Shown here: positions 1 to 8,070 of the stretch, piece after piece
Layout of the letters: each line of letters begins with the position of its first letter
Position numbering within the stretch: position 1 is the first letter of the stretch
DNA from: Chersky-840 sp963811775
Lineage (GTDB): Bacteria; Actinomycetota; Acidimicrobiia; Acidimicrobiales; UBA8190
Direction: 5' to 3'
Assembly: GCA_963811775.1 (NCBI GenBank)
Contig: CAWESO010000010.1
Span: 62,001-126,000 of the forward strand
Length of the DNA stretch: 64,000 nucleotides
Notes under the pieces: model-generated
Told to the model about the DNA's origin: nothing
What the model saw: the letters and a program-made list of their open reading frames with translations, nothing else
Database searches by the model: none
Made by a program: the position numbers and the translations under genes

Positions 1-175
1 CAGGTCGCCGACGCCGAGAGGGCCCGCCGGGCACGTCAAGCCGGCAGTGGATCCGCAGGCAAGCGCGGCGTCGCACCCGGCTGACGGCGAGAAAGACTTG
101 GCCCGCACATGCGGTCGTGCTCCCGGCCCGAGCGTCCGTCTCTTGCGTGACGATCGCCCGAACCGGGATCAGTCC

Positions 176-2014
176 CTACCGTCCCAGGAACCAGCGCCCT
201 GTTCGCCGGGCGATGCGGCCGGCGTCCTGGGGGAGATTGCGGCCGGTGGTCGCCCACAGTTGGTTCTGGTGCTTCTGGTCCCCCGCCTGCCCGGTGTGCC
301 AGACGGACGACTTGCCCACCACGGCCAGGCTGGCCAGGGCCCGCCGGGGGGCGTCCACGAGGACGAGGAGGGCGAAGCCGAGGAGGATGAGCACGCCACC
401 GATCACGCCGAGGATCCCGATGCCGGGCCCCGCCCCGGTGAAGGCCAGCGATTTCGAGCTGCCCGTGACGGCGCCGCCACCGCCGCCCGAGGTGGCCGGC
501 GCCTTGGTGGTCGTGGTGGTGGTGACCGTCGGCGCCGGTGATCCGGTGCCGGCGATGGCGATCACCGGGTCGATGGGAGAACCCGTCGGCGGCGTGGTGG
601 TGATGCCCGATTGGGCAATGGCGTCGTTGGGATATGCGGTGCAGGTGAGGCTGAGGGCCGAGCCCGCCACCGTGAGGCTGAGGGAGGCGGAGGAGTCCTC
701 AGCCACGATGAAGTTGGGGCTCTGGGCCGTGAAGCCGGGCACCGTGGCGGCGGTCGAGGGGAGCGACAGGGGCACCCCAGCGCTCGGCACGGGGCTCGGG
801 ATGGGCACGTCGAAGGTGATGGCCGGGGGCTTGATCGAGGCCGGGGTGACCGCACTCGCCGGGAAGCCGTCGATCTGGGCCGTGGCCGTGCCCTGGAGGT
901 CGGGCCCGAGCGCCGCCGCCGCACTGGCCAGCGAGGCGGGGAGGTTCACCACCGTCTGGTAGCCCGTCACGCTGAAGGCCTGTCCCGCCGTGGGGGCTGC
1001 GGGCGACAGCGTGGCGGAGGTCACCGCCCCGTTGAGGGCGATGTTGCCGACCGGGGTGCCCGGGCAGTACAGCTCATAGGGCCCGGTGATCGTGGCGCTC
1101 GGCGCCGGGGTTGTCGTGGTGGTTGTCGCCCCCACGGTCGTCGTGGTGGCGCCCTCGGTCGTCGTGGTCGCCCCTTCGGTCGTGGTGGTCGCCCCTTCGG
1201 TCGTGGTGGTCGCCCCTTCGGTCGTGGTCGTGGCGCCCTCGGTCGTGGTCGTGGCGCCCTCGGTCGTGGTCGTGGCGCCGGTGACTGTCGTGGTAGTCGC
1301 CCCTGCGGTCGTGGTCGTGGCACCGGCCCCGGTGGTCGTGGTGCCTGCACCGGTCGTGGATGTGGCGCCGGCTCCGGTTGTGGTGGTCGCGCTCGGAGGC
1401 GCCTCGGTCCCGAACAGGATGTTGCCCTGAGCAGCGTCATTGGCCTCGTCGCCATACGCCAGCGTGCACACGTCGCCGATCGCCTGCTGCGCCGCGGTCG
1501 GGGGACACGGATACAGCGCGGCGTCGGCCGTGGGGCTCTTCCCGTTGCTGTCGGTGGCGGGACAGGTCACGACGGATGGAGCGGGGCCACAGGGGGGCCC
1601 GTTCGTCCCTTGGACTACCTTGATGGTGCCCGAGATCGTCCCTTTGGCGGTGACCGACACGAGCGCGGAGAACGACGGAGCGGTGCAGCTGACCGGGATG
1701 TCACTGTTGACGACTCCACCGTCATGGACCGTCGGCTGCTTGGCATCGCTGTTGCACTCGATGATGTTGCCGATCGACCCCGCAGTCAGTCCGCTCGCAG
1801 TCATGGTGACGGACTCGCCGTTGGTCAATCCGTGGTTCGGCGTGATCGTCGGTGTGACCGTCTTCCCCGCTGCCGCCGACGCAGACATGGCGGTGCCGAG
1901 AATGACCGAGCCCGACATGAGGAGGATCGACGCCACGACCATGACGCACCGCGCCTTCGCGTCTCGTCCCCTCGGCATCACTGCAGCGATCCTCGACCGG
2001 CCTGACCTGATCAC
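176..2014 (-). CDS. Cell-surface protein with neocarzinostatin-like domain, Thr-rich stalk and LAXTG sorting signal
   Basis: Predicted 612-aa exported, wall-anchored protein. Residues 1-49 form a signal peptide ending ASA. Residues 50-135 read like the neocarzinostatin/macromomycin beta-sandwich (ITPNHGLTNGESVT, then paired cysteines). A Cys-containing stretch follows to about 205. Residues 210-302 are a Thr-rich stalk with seven GATTTT(E/V) heptads. Residues 305-480 are a second, unrecognised domain. LAFTG at 523-527 fits the LAXTG signal of class E sortases, and is followed by a membrane helix (530-552) and a 60-residue basic tail ending WFLGR. The GTG start has a G-rich ribosome site just upstream. 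The protein is paralogous to the divergent gene at 2377. Neocarzinostatin-like is a fold call only: nothing shows chromophore binding. Ligand and function are unknown. Confidence 0.75.
   Translation of the reverse strand: MIRSGRSRIAAVMPRGRDAKARCVMVVASILLMSGSVILGTAMSASAAAGKTVTPTITPNHGLTNGESVTMTASGLTAGSIGNIIECNSDAKQPTVHDGGVVNSDIPVSCTAPSFSALVSVTAKGTISGTIKVVQGTNGPPCGPAPSVVTCPATDSNGKSPTADAALYPCPPTAAQQAIGDVCTLAYGDEANDAAQGNILFGTEAPPSATTTTGAGATSTTGAGTTTTGAGATTTTAGATTTTVTGATTTTEGATTTTEGATTTTEGATTTTEGATTTTEGATTTTEGATTTTVGATTTTTTPAPSATITGPYELYCPGTPVGNIALNGAVTSATLSPAAPTAGQAFSVTGYQTVVNLPASLASAAAALGPDLQGTATAQIDGFPASAVTPASIKPPAITFDVPIPSPVPSAGVPLSLPSTAATVPGFTAQSPNFIVAEDSSASLSLTVAGSALSLTCTAYPNDAIAQSGITTTPPTGSPIDPVIAIAGTGSPAPTVTTTTTTKAPATSGGGGGAVTGSSKSLAFTGAGPGIGILGVIGGVLILLGFALLVLVDAPRRALASLAVVGKSSVWHTGQAGDQKHQNQLWATTGRNLPQDAGRIARRTGRWFLGR
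1133..1279. repeat. Seven tandem 21-bp units encoding GATTTT(E/V)
   Basis: Seven consecutive 21-bp units, each one heptad of the Thr-rich stalk (protein residues 246-294), with a few third-position differences between units. Less regular Thr-rich coding sequence continues on both sides (about 1109-1387). In-frame unit gain or loss would change stalk length without breaking the gene. Confidence 0.85.
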
Positions 2015-2085
2015 AACCCACCCCCCGCGTCACCGCGAGGACCTCGATCCGTTCGCGGCAAGCTCAAGGACCACGCACGTGGTCA

Positions 2086-2334
2086 CTACAAAGCATATGG
2101 GACCAGGACTTTTCGGGAATCCTCATTTTTGATGACGTTGAAGCACAGTAAACCCGCGAGCCACATCTGTATCGACAACGGCGCCCGACGATGCGAGAGA
2201 TCCCGGAGACGGGCGAGCCACACTTCGCCGGTGGCCGTGGCGAATCCCCGCGGTGCGACGATCGGGTCCCATGAGGCCACGACGTCATCAATAGTGATGA
2301 TGTGCTCAGGCTGGTGCTCAAATATCCTGAGCAC
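2086..2334 (-). CDS. Possible small hypothetical ORF between the two surface-protein genes
   Basis: An open frame of about 82 codons starts at a GTG inside an inverted repeat and fills most of the divergent intergenic region. About 70 percent of codons end in G or C and the composition looks protein-like (Trp-containing, ending VLVPYAL). There is no clear ribosome site and no family I recognise. It could be a remnant, or an open frame allowed by high GC. If real, it would be transcribed toward the gene ending at 176. Confidence 0.25.
   Translation of the reverse strand: MLRIFEHQPEHIITIDDVVASWDPIVAPRGFATATGEVWLARLRDLSHRRAPLSIQMWLAGLLCFNVIKNEDSRKVLVPYAL
2302..2334. promoter_or_regulatory. Inverted repeat upstream of the second surface-protein gene
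   Basis: Perfect 9-bp arms GTGCTCAGG (2302-2310) and CCTGAGCAC (2326-2334) with a 15-bp centre, 43 bp before the preferred start at 2377. It could be an operator or a 5' leader hairpin. No regulator gene is adjacent. The rest of 2015-2376 shows nothing further apart from the weak ORF on the minus strand. Confidence 0.35.
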
Positions 2335-2376
2335 AGGCAATTGAGAGGGGCTCGTCCCCTCCGTGGGGGTGACGTC

Positions 2377-3453
2377 TTGTCTCAGCGCGCATCGATCAGT
2401 GGTGGGCCGTCGACCCGCGTCGGTCGGCACGGCCACATCGCGTCCAGGCTTCTCGGGCTCGGGGCCGTCCTCCTCGGGGTAGCGGGACTGACGATCCTCG
2501 GCGTGGCGTCGACCGCGTCGGCGGCGACCGCCGGGAAAACGGTCACCCCGACGATCACCCCGGACACCGGATTGACCAACGGCGAGTCCGTCACCGTGAC
2601 GGCGAGCGGCCTGACCCCGGCGTCGATCGGCAACCTCGTCGAGTGCAACAGCGATGCCAAGGAGCAGCCGACGGTCCATGACGGCGGAGTCGTCAACAGC
2701 GACATCCCGGTCAGCTGCACCGCCCCGTCGTTTTCGAAGCTGGTGACGGTCACCGCCGGTGGGACGATCTCGGGCACATTCTCTGTTGTCCAGGGCACGA
2801 ACGGGCCCCCTTGTGGGCCCGCTCCGGCCGTCGTGACCTGTCCTGCCACCGACAGCACGGGGGGCAGCCCGACGGCCGACGCCGCGCTGTTCCCGTGTCC
2901 CCCGACCGCGGCGCAGCAGGCGATCGGCGATGTGTGCACCCTGGCGTACGGCGACGAGGCCAATGACGCCGCCCAGGGCAACATCCTGTTCGGATCCGAG
3001 GCGCCTCCGAGCACGACGCCCACGACGACGGCTTCCACGGCCACGACGCCGACGACCAAGGCTCCGACCACGACCGTGGCGCCGGTGACCGGAGCTTCGG
3101 GGGGCACGACCACGCCCGCAGTCACGACTCCGGCCCCGACGGCGTTGGCCTCGACCGGCCCCGGCCCCGCGGTGGGGTGGCTTGCTGCGCTCGGTGGTGT
3201 CCTTCTCCTGTTGGGGCTGCTCGTCATGTCCGTGGTCCTGGACCTTCCCCGGCGGGCCATGGCCGGCCTGGCGCATACGAGAGGGAGAGGCGCGGTGCGG
3301 GCCCTGACCGATCGCGATGTGGGTGGCTCTCTGGAAAGCGCGAGGCGTCGCGTCGGAGATCGGCTCTCGGATGCTCCGGCCGCGGCCCGCAGTCTCGGAC
3401 ACCGGGTCGCCACGGCGTCCACCCGGACCGCGGCCTGGTTCTTGGGTCGCTGA
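2377..3453 (+). CDS. Cell-surface protein, paralogue with neocarzinostatin-like domain and LASTG sorting signal
   Basis: 358-aa partner of the divergent gene ending at 176. It has a signal peptide ending ASA, an N-terminal domain nearly identical to that of the partner (GLTNGESVTVTASGL and conserved Cys positions), a short Thr/Pro-rich linker, LASTG matching LAXTG, a membrane helix, a DLPRRAM stop-transfer and a basic tail of about 68 residues ending WFLGR. It lacks the second domain of the partner. I chose TTG 2377 because a GGGGG ribosome site lies 7 bp upstream and the signal peptide then has a usual length; the frame is open back to ATG 2302. Surface anchoring follows from class E sortase knowledge. 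Function is unknown. Confidence 0.75.
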   Translation: MSQRASISGGPSTRVGRHGHIASRLLGLGAVLLGVAGLTILGVASTASAATAGKTVTPTITPDTGLTNGESVTVTASGLTPASIGNLVECNSDAKEQPTVHDGGVVNSDIPVSCTAPSFSKLVTVTAGGTISGTFSVVQGTNGPPCGPAPAVVTCPATDSTGGSPTADAALFPCPPTAAQQAIGDVCTLAYGDEANDAAQGNILFGSEAPPSTTPTTTASTATTPTTKAPTTTVAPVTGASGGTTTPAVTTPAPTALASTGPGPAVGWLAALGGVLLLLGLLVMSVVLDLPRRAMAGLAHTRGRGAVRALTDRDVGGSLESARRRVGDRLSDAPAAARSLGHRVATASTRTAAWFLGR

Positions 3454-3667
3454 TCTCATCTGGGTCGCCGGTCGCTCGCTCTCCCTGTGGCGCTTGCGAG
3501 TGCCGGCGACGCCCGAGGCGGACACACGCGCCGAGGGCAACGCCCACGCCGGGCCGAAACCCGTGTAGCCCCACCCACGCCGTGCCGGTGGTGGGACGCG
3601 GCGAACCGACCATCCAAGACCGGGTCACCCGGTCGCGCCCCCTAGGCAACTAATCCCATAAATCCGA

Positions 3668-3696
3668 TTGACTTAATCGCCTTTAGGACCTAGGGT
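3668..3696 (+). promoter_or_regulatory. Promoter of the cysteine dioxygenase operon, leaderless
   Basis: TTGACT (-35), a 17-bp spacer and TAGGGT (-10). The -10 ends 6 bp before the ATG at 3703, so the predicted transcript begins at or next to the A of the start codon. There is no Shine-Dalgarno sequence. The xseA gene has an almost identical -10-to-ATG segment. Confidence 0.7.
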
Positions 3697-3702
3697 CTGG
3701 CC

Positions 3703-4338
3703 ATGGCGATCGCCGTGCGCCCCCCTGCCGTACACCCCCAGCGCGACAGGGACGTGAGCCCGCGGCGCTTCGCCATTTCCGCACCGCCGGTCCCTCGAGC
3801 CTTGGCGTGGCCGAGCGACGCCGTCGGTGACGATGGCCACGAGCACGTGGGACCGGAGGAAGTGCTGGCGATAGCCGTGGCCCTGGCGAGTCGGGCGCAG
3901 TCGTGGCCGGGCATGACCCGTCCGACCCGACGGTGCTGGGACCTCATGATGGCCACCGACCACCTCGAGGCCTGGGTCATCGCGTGGCCGTCCAACGGCG
4001 CCATCGAGCTCCACGACCACGGCGGATCCTCGGGCGCGGTTGTCGTGGCGGCAGGGGAGCTGGTAGAGACGAGCATCGTGTCGCTGCCGTCGGGAGGTGC
4101 CGCTCCTCGAACGAGGAGACTGAAGGTGGGAGGCTCGATCGTCTTCCCCGGCTCCCACGTCCACGACGTCGTCAACACCGGACCGGCCCCGGCGCTCAGC
4201 GTGCACGTCTACTCCCCCCGACTGACCTCGATGACCTATTACCGCGTGACCGACGGTGTCCTCGAGGCCGGGGCCACGAGTCGTGCGCCGATAGGCCGTG
4301 ACCTGATGGACCGGGACCTGATGGAGGCGGCGTCGTGA
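3703..4338 (+). CDS. Cysteine dioxygenase-family protein
   Basis: 211-aa cupin-fold thiol dioxygenase, expected to oxidise cysteine (or a related thiol) to the sulfinate with non-haem iron. The facial triad is visible as His104 and His106 (ELHDHGGSSG) plus a third His in GSHVHDV (152-154). The C-terminal HVYSPRLTSMTYY is typical of bacterial members. The start coincides with the predicted transcription start. It overlaps the rhodanese gene by GTGA, and metY and metX follow. CDO next to a rhodanese is a known actinobacterial pairing. Substrate could also be 3-mercaptopropionate; the sequence does not separate these. Confidence 0.85.
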   Translation: MAIAVRPPAVHPQRDRDVSPRRFAISAPPVPRALAWPSDAVGDDGHEHVGPEEVLAIAVALASRAQSWPGMTRPTRRCWDLMMATDHLEAWVIAWPSNGAIELHDHGGSSGAVVVAAGELVETSIVSLPSGGAAPRTRRLKVGGSIVFPGSHVHDVVNTGPAPALSVHVYSPRLTSMTYYRVTDGVLEAGATSRAPIGRDLMDRDLMEAAS

Positions 4339-4799
4339 GCGTGTCCGTGGACGATCTCGTCGAGCGCGCCCGGCGGCGGATCCGCCGGGTCGGTCCCCAC
4401 GAGCTCGAAGGCCTGGTCGCCGAGGGCGGGCTGGTCGTCGACATCCGGCCCGCGGAGCAGCGTGGGCGCGAGGGCGAGCTCCCCGGCGCCGTGGTGGTCG
4501 AGCGCAACGTGCTCGAATGGCGCCTCGACCCCGCCTCCGAGCACCGTCTGCCCCAGGTCCGCGACCTGCACCAGCCCGTGGTGGTGGTGTGCTCGGCCGG
4601 CTACGCCTCGAGCCTGGCGGCTGCGTCGCTCGCGGACCTCGGCTTCACGCGGGCGGTCGACCTCGTCGGCGGCTACCAAGCGTGGAGCACCTGGTTCGCC
4701 CGCCGCTCTCCGGATTCGCCCGATGGGCGCGATGACGCCATCGGGATCGGTGCCGAGCGCAACGGTTCGCGGGGGACCGCCGAACAGGCGCCTGCCTAG
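4335..4799 (+). CDS. Rhodanese-like domain protein
   Basis: 154-aa single-domain rhodanese expected to carry sulfane sulfur as a persulfide on Cys86 (VVVVCSAGYASSLA loop). The family core is present: VVDIRP at 33-39 and the helix after the catalytic loop. The active loop CSAGYAS lacks the Arg common in thiosulfate sulfurtransferases, so a persulfide donor other than thiosulfate is possible. It starts at a GTG overlapping the dioxygenase stop, so the two are translationally coupled. The context (CDO upstream, MetY downstream) puts it in cysteine sulfur handling. Confidence 0.85.
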   Translation: MSVSVDDLVERARRRIRRVGPHELEGLVAEGGLVVDIRPAEQRGREGELPGAVVVERNVLEWRLDPASEHRLPQVRDLHQPVVVVCSAGYASSLAAASLADLGFTRAVDLVGGYQAWSTWFARRSPDSPDGRDDAIGIGAERNGSRGTAEQAPA

Positions 4800-4848
4800 A
4801 CTTTTGCGGCCGGCGTGAAGGCCGCTTCCGAGGGACGAGGAGAGCACG

Positions 4849-6147
4849 ATGTCGCAATGGGGCTTTGAGACTCGACAGATCCATGCCGGTGCGGTCCCCG
4901 ACCCCACCACGGGCGCCCGGGCCGTGCCGATCTACCAGACGACGAGCTACACGTTCCGTGACACCGCCCACGCCGCCGCCCTCTTCGGGCTGGAGGAGCT
5001 CGGCAACATCTACACCCGGATCATGAACCCCACGCAAGCCGTCTTCGAGGAGCGCGTGGCCGCACTGGAGGGAGGAGTGGCCGCGCTGGCGGTCGCCAGC
5101 GGTCAGGCGGCGGAAACCGTCAGCCTGTTGAACCTGGCCGAGAACGGCGGTCACATCGTCGCCTCCGCGTCGCTCTACGGCGGAACCTACAACCTCCTGC
5201 ACTACACGCTGCCGAAGCTCGGCGTCGAGGTGACGTTCGTCAACGACCCCGACGACCTCGCCGAGTGGCAGGCCGCCGTTCGGGACAACACCAAAGCGTT
5301 CTTCGCCGAGACCATCGGCAATCCCAAGGGCGACGTCCTCGATTTCGAGGGAGTGTCGAACGTGGCCCACGACAATCGGATCCCGCTCGTGGTGGACAAC
5401 ACGGTGGCGACGCCGTACCTGGCCCAACCTCTGCGCCACGGCGCCGACATCGTGGTGCACTCGGCCACCAAGTTCATCGGGGGCCACGGAACCTCCATCG
5501 GGGGGATCATCGTCGACGGGGGCACCTTCGACTACGAAGGAAGCGGCCGTTTCCCGGGATTCACCGAGCCCGACCCCAGCTACCACGGTCTCGTCTTCGC
5601 CCAACTGCCCGCACCGCTGTTCCCGGCCCGCTACGTCCTGAAGGCCCGGCTGCAGTACCTGCGGGACACGGGGCCGTCCATCGCCCCGCTGAACTCGTTC
5701 CTGTTCCTGCAGGGCCTCGAGACCCTCAGCCTCAGGATGGAGCGCCACGTCGCCAATGCGCAGAAGGTGGCCGAGTGGCTCGAACAGCGCGACGAGGTGT
5801 CGTGGGTGTCCTATGCCGGCCTCGAATCGAGCCCGTGGCACGAGCGGCAGAAGCGCTACCTGCCCAACGGCGCCGGTGCCATCATGGGATTCGGGATCGC
5901 CGGGGGAGCCGTCGCCGGCCGGCGGTTCATCGAAGGGCTCGAGCTGTTCAGCCATCTCGCCAACGTCGGGGACGTGCGGAGCCTGGCGATCCACCCGGCG
6001 TCCACCACCCATTCGCAGCTCACCGAGGCCGAGCAGATCTCGGCGGGCGTGACCGACGATCTCGTGCGTCTGTGCGTCGGGCTGGAGACGCTCGACGACA
6101 TCCTGGCCGACCTCGACGCCGGATTCCGTGCCGCCAAGGTCGGGTGA
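4849..6147 (+). CDS. metY: O-acetylhomoserine sulfhydrylase (MetY type)
   Basis: 432-aa PLP enzyme of the Cys/Met metabolism family that makes homocysteine from O-acetylhomoserine and sulfide. The PLP lysine is Lys208 in HSATKFIGGH; the family signatures IYQTTSYTF, RIMNPTQ and LKARLQYLRDTG are present and the length is normal. The start has GAGGAGAG 5 bp upstream. A small GCGGCC/GGCCGC hairpin (about 4806-4825) lies between rhodanese and metY, with no recognisable SAM riboswitch. The gene overlaps metX by 20 bp, giving the last two steps of direct-sulfhydrylation methionine synthesis in one operon. Confidence 0.95.
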   Translation: MSQWGFETRQIHAGAVPDPTTGARAVPIYQTTSYTFRDTAHAAALFGLEELGNIYTRIMNPTQAVFEERVAALEGGVAALAVASGQAAETVSLLNLAENGGHIVASASLYGGTYNLLHYTLPKLGVEVTFVNDPDDLAEWQAAVRDNTKAFFAETIGNPKGDVLDFEGVSNVAHDNRIPLVVDNTVATPYLAQPLRHGADIVVHSATKFIGGHGTSIGGIIVDGGTFDYEGSGRFPGFTEPDPSYHGLVFAQLPAPLFPARYVLKARLQYLRDTGPSIAPLNSFLFLQGLETLSLRMERHVANAQKVAEWLEQRDEVSWVSYAGLESSPWHERQKRYLPNGAGAIMGFGIAGGAVAGRRFIEGLELFSHLANVGDVRSLAIHPASTTHSQLTEAEQISAGVTDDLVRLCVGLETLDDILADLDAGFRAAKVG

Positions 6148-7267
6148 CCGCAGCACCACGACCGGCGCCTGGAGCATCGGCGACCCCACCGGAGACCGAC
6201 GTTTCGCCCGTGTGAGCGGTGCCGACGGTCTGGCTCTCGAGGCCGGGGGTCGCCTGGGCCCGGTGGAGGTGGCCTACGAGACCTGGGGTGAGCTCGACGC
6301 GGCCGGCTCCAACGCCGTGCTCGTCCTGCATGCCCTGACCGGCGATTCACATGTCGCCGGACCCACCCGCCCCGGCCATAGGAGTGCGGGGTGGTGGCCC
6401 GGCATCGTCGGGCCCGGGGCGCCGATCGACACCGACCGGTTCTACGTGGTGTGCCCGAACGTGCTCGGGGGGTGCCAGGGGACGACGGGCCCGGCGTCGG
6501 TTGCACCCGATGGCCGGCGCTACGGGTCGCGCTTTCCCATCCTCACCATCAGGGACCAGGTTCGCGTCGAGACATTGCTCGCCGACCATCTCGGCATCGC
6601 GCGCTGGGCCGGGGTGGTGGGCGGTTCCATGGGTGGCATGCGCGTTCTGGAGTGGTGCGTGGGGTTCCCCGGACGCGTCGAGCGTGCCATCGTCATCGCC
6701 GTCGGTGCCGCCGCGACCGCCGAGCAGATCGGCCTGTGCTCGTTGCAGGTCCGGGCCATTCGCGCCGACCCCGCGTTCGCCGGGGGCGACTACTACGACA
6801 ACGCCGAAGGCCCGAGCGGCGGCTTGGCCTTGGCGCGAGGGATAGGGCAAGTGAGCTACCGCACGGCTCCCGAGTTCGACGCTCGCTTCGGTCGAGAGGC
6901 GCAAGGAGCCGAGCAACCGCTGAAGGGGGGCCGCTACAGCGTCGAGTCCTACCTCGAGCACCACGGTGACGCGCTGCTGCGCCGTTTCGACGCCAACTCC
7001 TACATCGTGCTGAGCGAGGCGATGAACCAGCACGACGTCGGTCGGGGCCGCGGCGGCGTGGCCGCGGCCCTGTCGGGTGTGACGGCCCCGGTGTCCATCG
7101 TCGGCATCTCGTCCGATCGCCTCTACCCGATGGCGCTCCAGCACGAACTGGCCCGGCTCCTCCCCGGCTCGCCCGGGGTCACCGTCATCGAGTCAGCCGT
7201 CGGGCACGACGGCTTCCTGGTCGAGACCGCCGCGGTCGGGGCCGAGATCGCCCGCGCCCTGGCCTAA
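6128..7267 (+). CDS. metX: Homoserine O-acetyltransferase
   Basis: 379-aa alpha/beta-hydrolase fold acyltransferase that makes O-acetylhomoserine for MetY. The nucleophile is Ser167 in GGSMGGM; Asp is in ISSDRLYP and His in VGHDGFLVE. The HALTGDSH and GGCQGTTGP signatures are present. The frame begins at a GTG inside the end of metY, so the two are coupled. Family members in actinobacteria use acetyl-CoA or succinyl-CoA, and the motif seen does not settle this. The N-terminus is slightly longer than usual, so a later start is possible. Confidence 0.93.
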   Translation: MPPRSGDRSTTTGAWSIGDPTGDRRFARVSGADGLALEAGGRLGPVEVAYETWGELDAAGSNAVLVLHALTGDSHVAGPTRPGHRSAGWWPGIVGPGAPIDTDRFYVVCPNVLGGCQGTTGPASVAPDGRRYGSRFPILTIRDQVRVETLLADHLGIARWAGVVGGSMGGMRVLEWCVGFPGRVERAIVIAVGAAATAEQIGLCSLQVRAIRADPAFAGGDYYDNAEGPSGGLALARGIGQVSYRTAPEFDARFGREAQGAEQPLKGGRYSVESYLEHHGDALLRRFDANSYIVLSEAMNQHDVGRGRGGVAAALSGVTAPVSIVGISSDRLYPMALQHELARLLPGSPGVTVIESAVGHDGFLVETAAVGAEIARALA

Positions 7268-7328
7268 CCCGCCGTCGCCAGGCAGCCGGGGCTAAACCCG
7301 GTGGCGCCCGTGTGCCGATGAGAGAGGT

Positions 7329-7892
7329 ATGCGCGTCGGCCCCGAGCCTCGACCATCGATGGAACAGTCCGGCTTCGGCCTCGTGAGCATCGTGATCTCG
7401 CTCGCCATCGTGGCGATCCTCAGCGTGGTGGCACTCAAGTCCTTCGCCGCCACGACAGGGTCGGCCTCCGGGCCCCAGGGCCTGCACACGTCGGTGGATC
7501 AGGCCTACGACGTCGCCGCCCAATCCGCGTTGTCCAGTGCGATGCAGAACGTGCGCGACGGTGCCATCAGCAACGGTGCCGTGTCGGCGTCGGACCTGGG
7601 CCAGTACGGCGTGACGGCCGGAGCGTCCACCTCGGCCTCGGACGTGGCGGGCGCGGTGGCGCCCCCCGACGGTGCAGGGGGGGCGCTCGGATACGGCAGC
7701 GTCACCCTGGCGGCACAGGCCAAGTCCGGCACCTGCTGGTACGTCTGGTTCTCGTCGTCGAGCACCTGGTTCGGCGTGCTGCCCGACGCCACCACGTGCG
7801 TCGCGCTGTCCATGCCCGAGGCGCCGACCCCCGGTGCGCCCTCGCCGGGAACCATCGGTTGGCAGCAGGGGTCGTTCCCCGTCACCGGCTGA
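7329..7892 (+). CDS. Prepilin-like protein with N-terminal methylation helix
   Basis: 187-aa protein with a class III (type IV pilin) signal: a short leader, Gly15/Phe16 as the likely prepilin peptidase site, then the hydrophobic helix GLVSIVISLAIVAILSVVAL. The residue five places after the cleavage site is Ser, where major pilins have Glu, so it may be a minor or atypical pseudopilin. The rest is Ser/Ala-rich with a possible disulfide (SGTCWYVW and TTCVAL). No pilus assembly genes are in the window. The start could be ATG 7329 (GAGAGAGG immediately upstream) or ATG 7359 just before the motif. Confidence 0.6.
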   Translation: MRVGPEPRPSMEQSGFGLVSIVISLAIVAILSVVALKSFAATTGSASGPQGLHTSVDQAYDVAAQSALSSAMQNVRDGAISNGAVSASDLGQYGVTAGASTSASDVAGAVAPPDGAGGALGYGSVTLAAQAKSGTCWYVWFSSSSTWFGVLPDATTCVALSMPEAPTPGAPSPGTIGWQQGSFPVTG

Positions 7893-8070
7893 ACCTCGCC
7901 GGGACCTGGGCGCCCAGCCGCCCCTTCCCGGTGGGAGCCGGCGTCGCGTCTCGGGGTGACCGCCGAAGATCCGGCTCCCTTTACGATGGCTCCAGCGGAT
8001 ACCGGGCCACGCAGATCACACCCGCGATCGGCTGCTCGGTCCACCATCGGGAACGATTCGGAGCGACGCC

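Noticed and set aside
1095..1390. Repeats that might be a CRISPR array
   Set aside because: Units are contiguous coding heptads without spacers.
1086..1430. Valine-rich open frame opposite the Thr stalk
   Set aside because: Antisense reading of ACC/GTC-type repeat codons, no start signal.
4800..4848. Possible riboswitch upstream of metY
   Set aside because: Only a 6-bp hairpin in 49 bp, inside an operon; no SAM or other aptamer signature.
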